Shown: one piece after another, positions 46,078 through 56,043 of the stretch
Layout of the letters: every line of letters starts with the position of its first letter
Numbering within the stretch: position 1 is the stretch's first letter
Assembly: GCF_022436705.1 (NCBI RefSeq)
Contig: NZ_JAKUHT010000002.1
Location: 1-64,000, forward strand
Direction: 5' to 3'
From: Nocardioides sp. CFH 31398
GTDB taxonomy: Bacteria > Actinomycetota > Actinomycetes > Propionibacteriales > Nocardioidaceae
DNA: 64,000 nt
Notes under the pieces: generated by a model
The model's input: the letters and a program-made list of their open reading frames with translations, nothing else
Databases searched by the model: none
Told to the model about the DNA's origin: nothing
Program-made: the position numbers and the translations under genes

Positions 46078-47451
46078 ATGGGCAGCCCCGGACTGATGCG
46101 CGCTCGCGAGAAGATGGCCGACGAGGGTGTCGACCCCGTCGCGATCGACGTCTTCTCGCACTACTACCGGCTCCTCGAGCACGGCGAGACCGGGATGATC
46201 CCCGAGTCCACCATCGAGCCGCACGACATGGAGTCGCTGGCCGACGTCGACATCGACGAGCAGACGGCGCGCACCGCGCTCGACGGCACCGCGGTCATCA
46301 AGCTCAACGGCGGTCTCGGCACCTCGATGGGCATGGACCGGGCGAAGTCGCTGCTGTGCGTGCGCCGCGGCCTGTCGTTCCTCGACATCATCGCCCGCCA
46401 GGTCCTGCACCTGCGCAAGACCACCGGTGCGCGACTGCCGCTGATCTTCATGAACTCGTTCCGCACCTCGGCCGACACCGTCGCGGCGCTGGACCGGTAC
46501 GACGAGCTCGGCGTCGAGGGGCTGCCGCTGGAGTTCCACCAGAACAAGGAGCCCAAGCTCCTCGTTCGTGACCTGCTCCCCGCGAGCCTGCCGCGCAATC
46601 CCGACCTCGAGTGGTGCCCGCCCGGCCACGGCGACCTCTACACCGCGATGCTCGGGACGGGCCTGCTCGACGCCCTGCTCGACGCCGGCTACGAGCGCGT
46701 CTTCGTCTCCAACTCCGACAACCTCGGCGCCACGCCCGACCCGCGGGTCGCGGGCTGGTTCGCCGAGAGCGGCGCGCCGTTCGCGATCGAGGCGGTCCGT
46801 CGTACGGCGTCGGACCGCAAGGGCGGCCACTTCGCCCGCCGGAAGTCCGACGGCCGGATCATCCTGCGCGAGACCGCGCAGACCCTCGACTCCGACAAGG
46901 AGGCGCTCGCCGACCTGGAGCGCCACCGCTTCACCTCGACGAACAACCTCTGGTTCGACCTGCGGGCCATGAAGGACGAGATGCAGCGACGCGACGGGAT
47001 CCTCGGCCTGCCGCTGATCCGCAACGTCAAGCACCTCGACCCGACCGACCCCTCGACCCCCGAGGTCGTCCAGATCGAGACGGCCATGGGTGCGGCCATC
47101 GAGGTCTTCGAGGGTGCGACGACCATCGAGGTCGGCCGGGACCGGTTCGTCCCGGTCAAGACGACGAACGACCTGCTCGTGCTGCGCTCGGACGTCTACA
47201 CGATCGGCGAGGACTTCGTGCTCGACCAGACCGCCGCGCAGATCCCGTACGTCGACCTCGACGGGCCCTACAAGACCGTCGACGCCTTCGCGCAGCGCTT
47301 CCCCGACGGCGCGCCGTCGCTGGCGGAGGCGACCTCGCTGCGGGTGAGGGGCGACGTGACGTTCGGCAAGGGCGTCAAGGTCGTCGGCGACGTCGAGGTC
47401 GAGGCCGAGAAGCAGCCGGAGCGGATCGCCGCGGACACGGTGCTGCGTTGA
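46078..47451 (+). CDS. UTP-glucose-1-phosphate uridylyltransferase (eukaryotic-type UDPGP family)
   Basis: A 457-residue enzyme making UDP-glucose. The nucleotide-binding site is VIKLNGGLGTSMGMDRAKSL. Further family motifs are PLIFMNSFRTSADT, PPGHGDLYTAML, VFVSNSDNLGATPDPRVAGW and FVPVKTTNDLLVLRSDVY. This is the UDPGP superfamily found in eukaryotes and many actinobacteria, not the bacterial GalU type. ATG 46078 is preferred over 46042 because of the leaderless -10. It overlaps glp. Confidence 0.94.
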   Translation: MGSPGLMRAREKMADEGVDPVAIDVFSHYYRLLEHGETGMIPESTIEPHDMESLADVDIDEQTARTALDGTAVIKLNGGLGTSMGMDRAKSLLCVRRGLSFLDIIARQVLHLRKTTGARLPLIFMNSFRTSADTVAALDRYDELGVEGLPLEFHQNKEPKLLVRDLLPASLPRNPDLEWCPPGHGDLYTAMLGTGLLDALLDAGYERVFVSNSDNLGATPDPRVAGWFAESGAPFAIEAVRRTASDRKGGHFARRKSDGRIILRETAQTLDSDKEALADLERHRFTSTNNLWFDLRAMKDEMQRRDGILGLPLIRNVKHLDPTDPSTPEVVQIETAMGAAIEVFEGATTIEVGRDRFVPVKTTNDLLVLRSDVYTIGEDFVLDQTAAQIPYVDLDGPYKTVDAFAQRFPDGAPSLAEATSLRVRGDVTFGKGVKVVGDVEVEAEKQPERIAADTVLR

Positions 47452-48736
47452 CGGCCTCTCCTCTGGCGGGGTCGACGGGCCCGACCTCGGGCCCGGAGGG
47501 CAGCGAGGGCGGCGAGCCGATCACCGTCGAGCAGCTGCGCGAGCACGTCCTCGCCACCGTCCGGCCCCTGCCCGCGCACGCCCAGCCGCTGATGGAGGCG
47601 CTCGGCCTGCCCGTGGCCGAGGACGTCCACTCGACCCTCGCGCTGCCGGGCTTCGACAACTCCGCGATGGACGGCTACGCCGTCGTCCAGCGAGACGTCG
47701 CCACGGCCAGCGACGAGTCCCCGGTGCACCTGCCGGTGATCGGGGAGATCGGCGCCGGGCAGGCCCGGCTGACCCAGCTCGCCGAGGGCACCGCGGCCAA
47801 GATCATGACCGGCGCGCCGGTGCCCGCGGGCGCCGACGCGATCGTGCCCTACGAGTGGACCGACCGCGGCGAGGCGTCGGTGTGGATCTCGAAGGCGCCC
47901 GAGCCCGGCCAGCACGTGCGGCTCCGGGGCGACGACATCGCCGAGGGCGACCTGCTGGTGGAGGCCGGGACGGTCCTGACGCCCCGCCACCTCGGCCTGC
48001 TCGCCGCGGTGGGTCGCGACCGGGTCCGCTGCCGCCAGCGCCCGCGGGTCGTCGTCCTGTCGACCGGGTCCGAGCTGCGCGACGCCGGCCAGGAGCTGGG
48101 CCACGACTCGATCTACGACGGCAACTCGTTCCTCCTCGCCGCCGCGGCCCGCGCCGCGGGCGCGATCGCGTACCGCGTCGGGATCGTCCCCGACGACCCC
48201 GCCCGCTTCACCGAGGCGCTCGCCGACCAGCTCGTCCGCGCGGACGTCGTGGTGACCTCCGGCGGCGTCAGCATGGGCGACTTCGACGTCGTCAAGGAGG
48301 CGCTGCGCGACCTCGACACCATGTGGTTCGGCCCGGTCGCGATGCAGCCGGGCAAGCCGCAGGGCTTCGGCACGATCGGCGAGGACGCCACCCCGATCTT
48401 CACGCTGCCCGGCAACCCCGTGTCGTCATACCTGTCGTTCGAGGTGTTCGTCCTGCCCGCGCTGCGGAGGATGATGGGCCTGACGCCCGAGGTCCGCCCC
48501 TCGGTGCGGGCGCGGGTCACGCACAGCGTCTCCTCCCCGCCGGGTCGCCGCCAGTTCCTCCGCGGCTCCTACGACGAGGACGCGGGGACGGCGTACGTCA
48601 CCCCGATCGGCGGCTCCGGCTCGCACCTGCTCGGCAACCTCGCGATCTCCGACGCGCTCATCGTCGTGCCCGAGGACACCACGGCGCTCGAGGCCGGCGA
48701 GACGGTCGAGGTCATCCGCATGGACGTGCCCTTCTG

Positions 48737-48737
<1 letters not shown>
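47448..48737 (+). CDS. glp: Gephyrin-like molybdotransferase Glp (MoeA family)
   Basis: A 429-residue MoeA/gephyrin-E homologue from TTG 47448, which overlaps the UGPase stop. Motifs are LPGFDNSAMDGYAVV, IMTGAPVPAGADAIVPYEWT, VVVLSTGSELRDAG, YDGNSFLLAAAARAAGAIAY, VVTSGGVSMGDFDVVKEAL and FTLPGNPVSSYLSFEVFVLP. MoeA inserts molybdate into MPT-AMP. In Corynebacterium a Glp of this family also acts in the divisome with its membrane receptor GlpR. Here glpR lies 1.9 kb downstream, supporting the Glp identity. Confidence 0.9.
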
Positions 48738-49212
<475 letters not shown>

Positions 49213-49216
<4 letters not shown>

Positions 49217-49695
49217 CCCACGCGCTGCCCGCCACCGTGGTGGTGGCCTCCAACCGGGCCGCCGCCGGCGTGTACGACGACACCACCGGCCCGCTCATCG
49301 CCGAGGCGCTGGCCGACCTCGGCTTCGTGGTGACCGGCCCCGTCGTCCGTCCCGACGGGGGGCCCGTCGGCGAGGCCATCGCCGAGGCCGCCGCCGGCGG
49401 CGCCCGCGTCGTCCTCACCACCGGCGGCACCGGGCTCACCCCGACCGACCGGACCCCCGAGGTCACCCGGGCGCTGCTCGACGCCGAGGTGCCGGGCATC
49501 GCCGAGGCCATCCGCGCCGCCGGAGTCGCGAAGGGCGTGCCGACCGCCGTCCTGTCGCGCGGCCTCGCCGGCCTCGTGGGGCGCTGCCTGGTCGTGAACC
49601 TGCCCGGCTCGCGCGGCGGGGTGAAGGACGCCCTCGAGGTGCTGCGCCCGGTGCTGGTGCACGCGGCGGAGCAGGTCGTGGGGAGCGACCATTGA
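49213..49695 (+). CDS. mog: Molybdopterin adenylyltransferase (MogA/MoaB family)
   Basis: A 160-residue protein with the MPT-binding fold. It has VVVASNRAAAGVYDDTTGPL, VVLTTGGTGLTPTDRTPEVT and SRGLAGLVGRCLVVNLPGSR followed by GGVKDAL. It adenylylates molybdopterin before molybdate insertion. ATG 49213 overlaps the moaC stop by 4 nt. Confidence 0.94.
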
Positions 49696-50285
49696 GCGGC
49701 CCGCAGCAGGCGTGGCCGGCGCGCCTCACCGACGGTGAGCTCGTCCTGCGGCCGCTGTCGTACGGCGACGCCGCGGCCTGGCGCGAGGTCCGCACCCGCA
49801 ACCGCGCGTGGCTGCAGCCGTGGGACGCGACCCTGCCGCCCGGCGTCGAGCCCGGCCCGCGGACCTTCCGTGGGCTGGTGTGGCGGATGAAGCGCGTCGC
49901 GGCGAACGGGCAGGGGCTGCCGTTCGCGATCGAGGTGGACGGCGTGTTCGCGGGCCAGGTGACGGTCAGCAACATCGTGCGCGGCTCCGCGCAGATGGCG
50001 AACCTCGGCTACTGGATCGACCAGTCGGTCGCCGGGCGTGGGCTCATGCCGCGCGCCGTCGCGCTGGTGATCGACCACTGCTTCGCCGCCGCCGGGCTGC
50101 ACCGCGTCGAGATCGCCGTCCGGCCGGAGAACAGCAACTCGCTGCGCGTCGTGGAGAAGCTCGGGCTGACCGAGGTGGGGTTCGCGCAGCGCTTCCTGCA
50201 CATCGACGGTGACTGGCGCGACCACCGTGTCTTCGCGGTCACGACCGAGGAGTGCGAGGTCCCCGTCCGGTCACGCCTCCCCTGA
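49692..50285 (+). CDS. GNAT N-acetyltransferase, RimJ-like
   Basis: A 197-residue Acetyltransf_3 protein. It starts LTDGELVLRPLSYGDAAAWR, has GYWIDQSVAGRGLMPRAVAL as the CoA motif and EIAVRPENSNSLRVVEKLGL at the end. RimJ homologues acetylate the ribosomal S5 N-terminus. It sits between mog and glpR as in other actinobacterial glp loci. TTG 49692 overlaps the mog stop. Confidence 0.88.
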   Translation: MSGPQQAWPARLTDGELVLRPLSYGDAAAWREVRTRNRAWLQPWDATLPPGVEPGPRTFRGLVWRMKRVAANGQGLPFAIEVDGVFAGQVTVSNIVRGSAQMANLGYWIDQSVAGRGLMPRAVALVIDHCFAAAGLHRVEIAVRPENSNSLRVVEKLGLTEVGFAQRFLHIDGDWRDHRVFAVTTEECEVPVRSRLP

Positions 50286-50398
50286 GGCGGAAGGTTTCCC
50301 GCTCGACGCGTGCGTGGTGCATTTATCTTTCGCCGGAACGGGGGCACGGTGATGGGTGCGCCACCCGCCAGGGGTGGCCTGATCGGAGGGAGTCACCG

Positions 50399-50545
50399 AT
50401 GCTCGCAACCATCCTGTGGATCATCGCCGTCGTGCTCGTGGTGGCGGGGATCCTCGCCATCCTGCGCAAGCAGCTCGTGTGGGGGATCGTCCTGATCGTC
50501 GTCGGCCTGCTGGTCGGCCCCGGAGGCGTCAGCATCTTCGTCTAG
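50399..50545 (+). CDS. GPGG-motif small membrane protein
   Basis: A 48-residue protein with two hydrophobic helices (MLATILWIIAVVLVVAGILA and VWGIVLIVVGLLV) separated by a basic ILRKQ turn, ending with GPGG-VSIF. GGAGGG lies about 10 nt before the ATG. This matches the small 'GPGG-motif' family common in actinobacteria. Its function is unknown. A hairpin follows the gene. Confidence 0.85.
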   Translation: MLATILWIIAVVLVVAGILAILRKQLVWGIVLIVVGLLVGPGGVSIFV

Positions 50546-50554
50546 GACGCGTGG

Positions 50555-50593
50555 GTCGGGAAATCACTCCAGTCACACGAGTGATTTCCCGAC
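50555..50593. terminator. 15-bp perfect hairpin after the GPGG gene
   Basis: Arms GTCGGGAAATCACTC (50555-50569) and GAGTGATTTCCCGAC (50579-50593) flank a 9-base loop, 10 bp after the stop codon. The stem's AT-rich middle is unusual here. It can work as a terminator in either direction, or as an operator for glpR, which starts 52 bp later. Confidence 0.6.
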
Positions 50594-50632
50594 ACACGCC
50601 TTGACATCCGTCCCGTCAGCGTCCGGCGAACC

Positions 50633-50638
50633 TAGGGT
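50633..50638 (+). promoter_or_regulatory. Leaderless -10 element (TAGGGT) of glpR
   Basis: TAGGGT ends 6 nt before GTG 50645. A TTGACA at 50601-50606 lies too far upstream (26 bp) to be its -35 partner. Confidence 0.55.
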
Positions 50639-50644
50639 CGGTGC

Positions 50645-51586
50645 GTGGACCTCAGTGCCGTCATCTTCGTCGCCCTGGCCGTGGCCTGGGCCGTCTACCT
50701 CGTCCCGAAGGCGCTGAAGCACCACGACGAGGTGGCGCGGACGCGCTCCGTCGACCGCTTCTCCGCCACGATGCGCACCCTCGCCCGCCGCGAGCCGGCC
50801 GTCGCCACCGGTGCCCCCGCGGCCTCGGCCGGCGGCCGCGTCGTCGTCACCCCCGGCCGCCCCGCGTCGGTCGCCGAGGTCACCACCAAGCCCCGCGGCG
50901 CCCGCGTCGGCACGGCCGTCGCCGATCCCGCGCCCGCCCTCACCCCGGCCCAGCGCCGCGCCCGCCGCGAGGCCGCTGCGGCGGCCGCTCGCCGCCGCCG
51001 CCGCGTCCTCGGCACCCTGCTCGTCGCCCTGCTCGCCTCGGTCGCCGTGGCCGCCTTCGGCGTCACGTCCTGGTGGCTCGTCGCCGCCCCCGCTGCCCTC
51101 ATCGTGATGTGGCTCGTCGCGTGCCGCGCCATGGTGCGCGGCGAGCGCCGCGCCAAGCGGATCGTGGTCCGCACCGACGCCGCCGGCGACCCCGTGGCCG
51201 TCGAGGAGGTCGACGAGGGCGTCACGCTGCTCGCCGACGTGCCCCCGACGTACGACGTGGAGCGGAGCGAGGAGGGCTTCGACGAGGTCGGGGCCGTCGC
51301 CGAGACGTCGTCGATGGACGCCGCCGAGGTCGACCCCGAGCTCTGGGAGCCGCGCCCGGTGACGCTGCCGACGTACGTCGGCAAGGAGATCGCCCCGCTG
51401 CGCCACGCGAAGATGCTGCACAAGAACGAGAAGGGCGTCTGGACCTCCGGTCACGACACGTCCGACAGCATCATGGCCCAGGACGCCCGCGCCGCCGAGC
51501 GCGAGACCAGCCGCACCCAGCCGCGCGAGGACCGCCCGGCCGAGCGCTCCTCCGACTACTCGGGTGGGCGCGCCGTCGGGTCCTGA
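50645..51586 (+). CDS. glpR: Gephyrin-like molybdotransferase receptor GlpR (SepX-type membrane protein)
   Basis: A 313-residue protein. Its N-terminal helix (LSAVIFVALAVAWAVYLVPK) is followed by the characteristic ALKHHDEVARTRSVDRFSAT, a long basic linker with RRARREAAAAAARRRRR, a two-helix hairpin at about 118-160, and a conserved cytoplasmic PPTYDVERSEEGFDE and LPTYVGKEIAPLRHAKMLH. This layout matches actinobacterial SepX/GlpR, the membrane receptor for Glp at the septum. The position downstream of glp agrees. Confidence 0.82.
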   Translation: MDLSAVIFVALAVAWAVYLVPKALKHHDEVARTRSVDRFSATMRTLARREPAVATGAPAASAGGRVVVTPGRPASVAEVTTKPRGARVGTAVADPAPALTPAQRRARREAAAAAARRRRRVLGTLLVALLASVAVAAFGVTSWWLVAAPAALIVMWLVACRAMVRGERRAKRIVVRTDAAGDPVAVEEVDEGVTLLADVPPTYDVERSEEGFDEVGAVAETSSMDAAEVDPELWEPRPVTLPTYVGKEIAPLRHAKMLHKNEKGVWTSGHDTSDSIMAQDARAAERETSRTQPREDRPAERSSDYSGGRAVGS

Positions 51587-51672
51587 CGCGGGCCCCGGGC
51601 CGGTTCGGATCCGCCGCGCCCCGGGTGCTAACGTCTTGTCTCGCGCTTGACCCGCGTGGTGAGGCGCAGCTT

Positions 51673-51748
<76 letters not shown>

Positions 51749-51798
51749 CGGGGTCCTTGCAAAACGTCGGGATCCCGTTTGTGAAACCTAGAACCAGA

Positions 51799-51839
51799 AG
51801 AAGAGCCGCGCTCCCCAAGCCGGGGAGGGCGGCTCTTCT
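51799..51839 (+). terminator. Intrinsic terminator after tRNA-Ala
   Basis: The arms start AGAAGAGCCGC (51799-51809) and GCGGCTCTTCT (51829-51839), with an inner CTCCCC/GGGGAG pairing. The stem is followed by GTGTCTC and contains a T-rich right arm. Confidence 0.75.
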
Positions 51840-51968
51840 GTGTCTCGTGACGCGCGATCGGGCTGGATCGGGTGGTCAGGTCAACCGGATCCTTGCTTCG
51901 GGAGCCTCCGGTGCCGCACGAGGGCAGCAGCGATTGTCAGGTGGAGCGGGATGCGGGGTCCGGAACGA

Positions 51969-53693
51969 TCAGGCGGCGGCTGCGCCGGGCATCGTCCGTG
52001 GCGGCGCGTGGGGGTCCGGCCGGTGGATGGCCAGGGGGTCTCGTCTGCCCCGACGCTTCGGGGCCGGGTTGTCCTCGGGCGGGGGCGTCTGCGCCTTGAA
52101 GAAGGATGCGATCTTGCGGAGGTTCGTGGCTGCGACGGTCATGGCGACGACGAGCAGGTTGTTGACGAAGCCGCGTCGTCGTCGGTTCGTCTTCGCGGCG
52201 AGGGCTTCGTGCTTGCCCTCCTTGGTGTAGCCGTTGAAGCCCTCCATCGTCGAGCGCAGCAGACGGTAGGTCCGGCGCCACTCCTCACTGGCGTACGGCA
52301 GTGCCTGGAAGAACTTCGCGTCGTACTCGATCGGCAGGGAGACCGAGGACCGGTTGGTGCAGCACGGCGGCGGGTCCTCGGGCGGGTCGACGATCAAGGT
52401 GAGGGTCGTGCGGTTCTCGGCCGACGTGAGCGGGTCGGGTCGGGGACGCAGCGAGCACGACGCCGTCGGGCTTGAGCCCTGAGCGGGGCAGACGTGAGCG
52501 ACGCCGTCCTTCGCGCGGAACCGGTGGGCCACGCGTTGAGCGATCCGCTTCGCGTAGACCTCCTCGCTGATGCGACCCTCGCGGAAGTCGGCGGTGGCAG
52601 TGACGAGCGGCGCGGGCATGGAGGGGCAGTAGCGACCGCCGTCGACGGTGATGACGCCTTTGTGGGTGGCCTGGATGCCGGTGAAGCCCTTCTTGTAGTC
52701 GCCGACGAGGCCGTAGCCGAGGGCACGGGCGGGGAGGTGGAACTTCTCGGCCTTCTGGTTGGCGAAGTAGCCCATGTCGGTGATCAGCAGCGCTGCCGGG
52801 TGGCCGCGGTCGCGGATGCTGGACAGGCAGGCGATGGCGTTCTCGGCCACGCGTCGGCTCGGTTCGTCGAGAGAGATGGCGGCGGCCAGGAGGGGGAAGT
52901 CCGCGGGGCGGTCGTAGTGGTTCTGGCCCATCATCGCGATGTGCAGGTCGTAACCCCAGGTCTTCGAGCCGTCGTGGTTCGGGTGGTAGCCACCGTCGAA
53001 CTCCGGGCTCATCGAGTCGTCAGGCTTCGGGTTCTTCGTCGGGCTGCCGCCGCCGAAGATCGGCACCACGGTGGCGTCGAGAGTGAGATTGCCGGTCCAG
53101 CGTCCGAGCACGGCGTCGGGCACTAGCGCGAGGGTGCCTTCGAGGAGTTGATTGGCTACCCAGTGCGCACGCAGGCGGCTCCTCTCGCACTGCTCGGGGT
53201 CGCGGGCGGCCTTGATCTGTTCGACCCTCGTCCGAGCGGGCCGGGGGCTCGACGCGCGGCCGGGGGCTGGGTCGAAGACACTCGTGCAGCGGTCGAGAGC
53301 GTTGCGGACGCGGTGGTAGATCGCGACCTCCGACGCGCGGCCGTTGGTCGGCGGCAGCCCGAGCCGCTCGCGGGAGTCGGCCGTCAGCCGGTAGCCGATC
53401 GTGCGGGCGATCTCCACGATCTGGGGTGCTTCACCGCAGCGCAGCAGCAGTTGGGTGAGCACCAGCATCTGCCGGTCGTCGTAGAAGGCAGGTCGCCCGC
53501 CGGGTTTGCGGTCGATCCGGTCCTCGCGGCGCCACGCAGCGACTTGCTCGACGATGCCGGTGTCGTCGATGAACTGGCAGACCCCCTGCACGAGCGCACT
53601 GTCGAACTTGGTCTGCGGCATGGTGCCATCAGCACGCGGGATGAGCCCGAGGCGAGCCAGTTGGGCGTCGATCTCGACCGGGGTGCGCGTCAT
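51969..53693 (-). CDS. DDE transposase-like protein
   Basis: A 574-residue protein. Candidate DDE residues are D206 in LTLDATVVPIF, D306 in LLITDMGYF and E484 in STMEGFNGYTK, with a C-terminal NRRRRGFVNNLLVVAMTVAA followed by TNL resembling IS1182-type transposases. An inserted Cys-rich part at residues 402-445 (C402, C413, C444, C445) may bind zinc. Its start overlaps the stop of the recombinase-like gene by 4 nt, so both form one operon. No terminal inverted repeats were found, so it is not called an insertion sequence. Confidence 0.75.
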   Translation of the reverse strand: MTRTPVEIDAQLARLGLIPRADGTMPQTKFDSALVQGVCQFIDDTGIVEQVAAWRREDRIDRKPGGRPAFYDDRQMLVLTQLLLRCGEAPQIVEIARTIGYRLTADSRERLGLPPTNGRASEVAIYHRVRNALDRCTSVFDPAPGRASSPRPARTRVEQIKAARDPEQCERSRLRAHWVANQLLEGTLALVPDAVLGRWTGNLTLDATVVPIFGGGSPTKNPKPDDSMSPEFDGGYHPNHDGSKTWGYDLHIAMMGQNHYDRPADFPLLAAAISLDEPSRRVAENAIACLSSIRDRGHPAALLITDMGYFANQKAEKFHLPARALGYGLVGDYKKGFTGIQATHKGVITVDGGRYCPSMPAPLVTATADFREGRISEEVYAKRIAQRVAHRFRAKDGVAHVCPAQGSSPTASCSLRPRPDPLTSAENRTTLTLIVDPPEDPPPCCTNRSSVSLPIEYDAKFFQALPYASEEWRRTYRLLRSTMEGFNGYTKEGKHEALAAKTNRRRRGFVNNLLVVAMTVAATNLRKIASFFKAQTPPPEDNPAPKRRGRRDPLAIHRPDPHAPPRTMPGAAAA

Positions 53694-54655
53694 CGTGACC
53701 GGCCTCCCCGGTCTGACTCAGTGTCAGGGTGGCCCTCGATCTCGCCAGTGAAGCGTCGGCGCAGCACCGCGCGGGAGGTCGCGGCGTCGGCTTGGTCAGC
53801 CTCGGGGACGAAGGGCATGAAGCGGTCGAGGCCCTTCAGGGTGGTGATGCCGGAAGCGGCCATGAGGGCGCGGACAGGGGTGTCGGCGCTCAGATGGGTG
53901 ACCAGCCACGTGGCGCGGAGCCGCTGCACCGAGATGGTCATCGGCTTGCTGTTGGAGCGATGGATGAAGTTGTAGACGGAGTTCGCGGTGATGTTTTGCC
54001 GGGTCGGGCGGAACAGGTACAGGTCGGGTCGCCAGGCGGCTCGGGCGATCGTGGTGACGGTCTCCTCCCACTCGGCCAGGACCGGTACCAAGCGGGGGCG
54101 GTCGCCCTGTACCGCGATGAATACGCCCTCGTCGTCGACGGTGACGTCTCCGGCCCGGGCGAGCATGACCTCGTTGGTGGACAGCCCCGCGCCGAGCGAG
54201 AGAGCGAGCAGGACCGTCGCGTTCACGCGTCGCGCGTCGGTGGCCTGACCTGCGGCCCAGTAGCGCAGGAGGGTGACTTCAGAGGCGGTGTAGGGGCAGG
54301 CCGGGTCGCTGTCGGGGAGGTGCGGCGGCCGGTAGATGACCTGCGCGCCCTCCAGGAGGAGGTCGGCGACCTTCATCAGCGTCGACCGGTAGGAGCCGCG
54401 GGTAGCGGGCTTGACGCCCGGCAAGCCCTTGCCGATGAACTCAGCGACCACCTGGTGCCTGAACACCACGCTCTTGTCCAGCGGCAACCCTGCGGTCTCC
54501 CAACACCACCGCACGTGCTGAGCCACGATCCCGAGCAACCGACGGGTCTCGCGCATCCCCTGGGTGTCGCATTCAGCGACCCAGGTGCGCACGGGGGCCT
54601 CGATCACCGACCAGACCTCAGCGGGCATGTCCGGGCGGAAGCGCTCGATCGTCAC
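53690..54655 (-). CDS. Degenerate tyrosine-recombinase-like protein
   Basis: A 321-residue protein. An N-terminal SAM-like core-binding part is followed by a C-terminal half with the tyrosine recombinase layout: box I LALSLGAGLSTNEVMLARAG, box II ISVQRLRATWLVTHLSADTP, and VRALMAASGITTLKGLDRF. In canonical enzymes box I carries Arg and the final block Tyr; here Ser and Phe occupy the likely positions. GTG 54655 is preferred since GGGGAGG lies 8 nt upstream; an Arg/Pro-rich in-frame extension reaches ATG 54985. Confidence 0.65.
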   Translation of the reverse strand: MTIERFRPDMPAEVWSVIEAPVRTWVAECDTQGMRETRRLLGIVAQHVRWCWETAGLPLDKSVVFRHQVVAEFIGKGLPGVKPATRGSYRSTLMKVADLLLEGAQVIYRPPHLPDSDPACPYTASEVTLLRYWAAGQATDARRVNATVLLALSLGAGLSTNEVMLARAGDVTVDDEGVFIAVQGDRPRLVPVLAEWEETVTTIARAAWRPDLYLFRPTRQNITANSVYNFIHRSNSKPMTISVQRLRATWLVTHLSADTPVRALMAASGITTLKGLDRFMPFVPEADQADAATSRAVLRRRFTGEIEGHPDTESDRGGRSR

Positions 54656-55123
54656 TGCCGCCACCTCCCCGCTCGATCCGGTTGGAGGTACGGGCGCGAC
54701 TGGGTCACGCACCGCACCCGAGTCGCCCGCGTCCGCGGCATCCGGTTGCACGGCGTGCGGTGCGGGGTCAACCCAATGTGTGCGGCGCGGCGGGTAGCGC
54801 TCCCCACGCGGAGCCCGGTGATCCTCGACCGGGCGCACCGGGACACGGACCGGGCCGCGCCTGCGTGAGGTCGCCCAGCGCAGCAGCGTGCGGTCGGCCG
54901 AGGACTCCCCTGTGGCGGCGCGAGGCAGCACGGCGGAGGCCCGGTCGACGGCGCTCTCGGTGTCGACAGTCACGCACAAGGCCATGCGCAGACCGCTCTG
55001 GATGCGGTGGCTCAGATGGCAGAAGTGCCAATATGGCCACCTCAGAGGTTGGCGGCCGGTTGAATCTGTCAGAGAACGACCGGCGAGCGATTGGCTGTTC
55101 TGATGGCCGACCGGGGGACGCCG
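54656..55123. other. 468-bp gap between the recombinase-like and lysR genes
   Basis: The left 330 bp are open in frame with the recombinase-like gene on the minus strand and might encode an N-terminal extension. The rest holds no supported gene. AT content is higher around 55010-55100, where transposon ends or promoters could lie, but I found no matching inverted repeat near 51900. Confidence 0.4.
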
Positions 55124-56023
55124 CTAGTCGGGCGCCTCGTTGGTGAGGCGCTCGGCGTCGAGGAGGGCATCCACGGCGGGATTCACCGCATCGGGGAGCC
55201 ATAAAGCGGCGAGTTCGATCGAGGTGGGCCCCTTGATGGGCACGAACCGGACTCGACCTTCCGGACGAAGGCCGTGAGAGGCAGCGCTGGCGGGCACCAG
55301 GGCTAGCCCGATGCCGCACGCGACCATGGCCAGTTGGCTGAGGATGGAGTCGGCCGTGTTGGTGACGGTCGGGGAGATGCCTGCTCGACGGCAGCAGGCG
55401 ACGACCTGATCGTGGTAGTCGGGCGAGATTGGGCGCGGGAGCCAGACCCAGGGTTCGTCGGCCACGGTGGCGAGGTCGACGACGTCCTCGGGGACGTGGT
55501 GCCAGTCGGTGGGCACGGCGAGCGTGAAGTGCTCTTCGAGCAGGGTTCGGCGGGCGATGCCGGGCGGGGTGGCCAGGCGCCGCACGAGGGCGACGTCGAT
55601 GCTGTGCTCGCGCAGGGCGCGCACCGCGTCGTGGCTGTCGAGTTCTGTGAGGACCACCTCAAGACCCGGACGTTGTTGACGGAGCGCCGCGAGCAAGCGA
55701 GGCAGTGGGTCGAAGAAGGCGGAGGTGACCGCGCCGATGCGGAGTCGGCCGACGTGGCCAGCGGCCGCGTCGCGGGCGTCTTGCTCGGCCTCGTCGGCAA
55801 TGTTGATGAGTCTGCGGCAGTGGTCGACGAGGACTTCCCCGACCGGCGTGAGCGCTACCGAGCGGGTTGTTCTCAGCAGCAGAGGGGCGTCGAGACGTCT
55901 CTCCAGAGCGCGGATGGCCTGGGAAAGAGGAGGTTGTGACATGTGGAGCCGTTCGGCGGCCCGGCCGAAGTGGAGTTCCTCGGCTACGGCCAGGAAGTAA
56001 CGGGCCTCGCGCACCTCCAGCAT
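55124..56023 (-). CDS. LysR family transcriptional regulator
   Basis: A 299-residue LysR regulator. The N-terminal HTH is REARYFLAVAEELHFGRAAE followed by RLHMSQPPLSQAIRALERRL. The effector domain spans residues 90-295 with VGRLRIGAVTSAFFDPLPRL and a typical GIGLALVPASAA. It is divergent from the triple-RraA operon, the classic position for a LysR activator. A dyad in the 74-bp gap is the probable binding site. Confidence 0.95.
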   Translation of the reverse strand: MLEVREARYFLAVAEELHFGRAAERLHMSQPPLSQAIRALERRLDAPLLLRTTRSVALTPVGEVLVDHCRRLINIADEAEQDARDAAAGHVGRLRIGAVTSAFFDPLPRLLAALRQQRPGLEVVLTELDSHDAVRALREHSIDVALVRRLATPPGIARRTLLEEHFTLAVPTDWHHVPEDVVDLATVADEPWVWLPRPISPDYHDQVVACCRRAGISPTVTNTADSILSQLAMVACGIGLALVPASAASHGLRPEGRVRFVPIKGPTSIELAALWLPDAVNPAVDALLDAERLTNEAPD

Positions 56024-56043
56024 TCAGAGCCTCCACAACTTAC

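Noticed and set aside
51969..54655. Calling the transposase-like gene a complete insertion sequence
   Set aside because: I found no terminal inverted repeats or target-site duplication around the gene pair.
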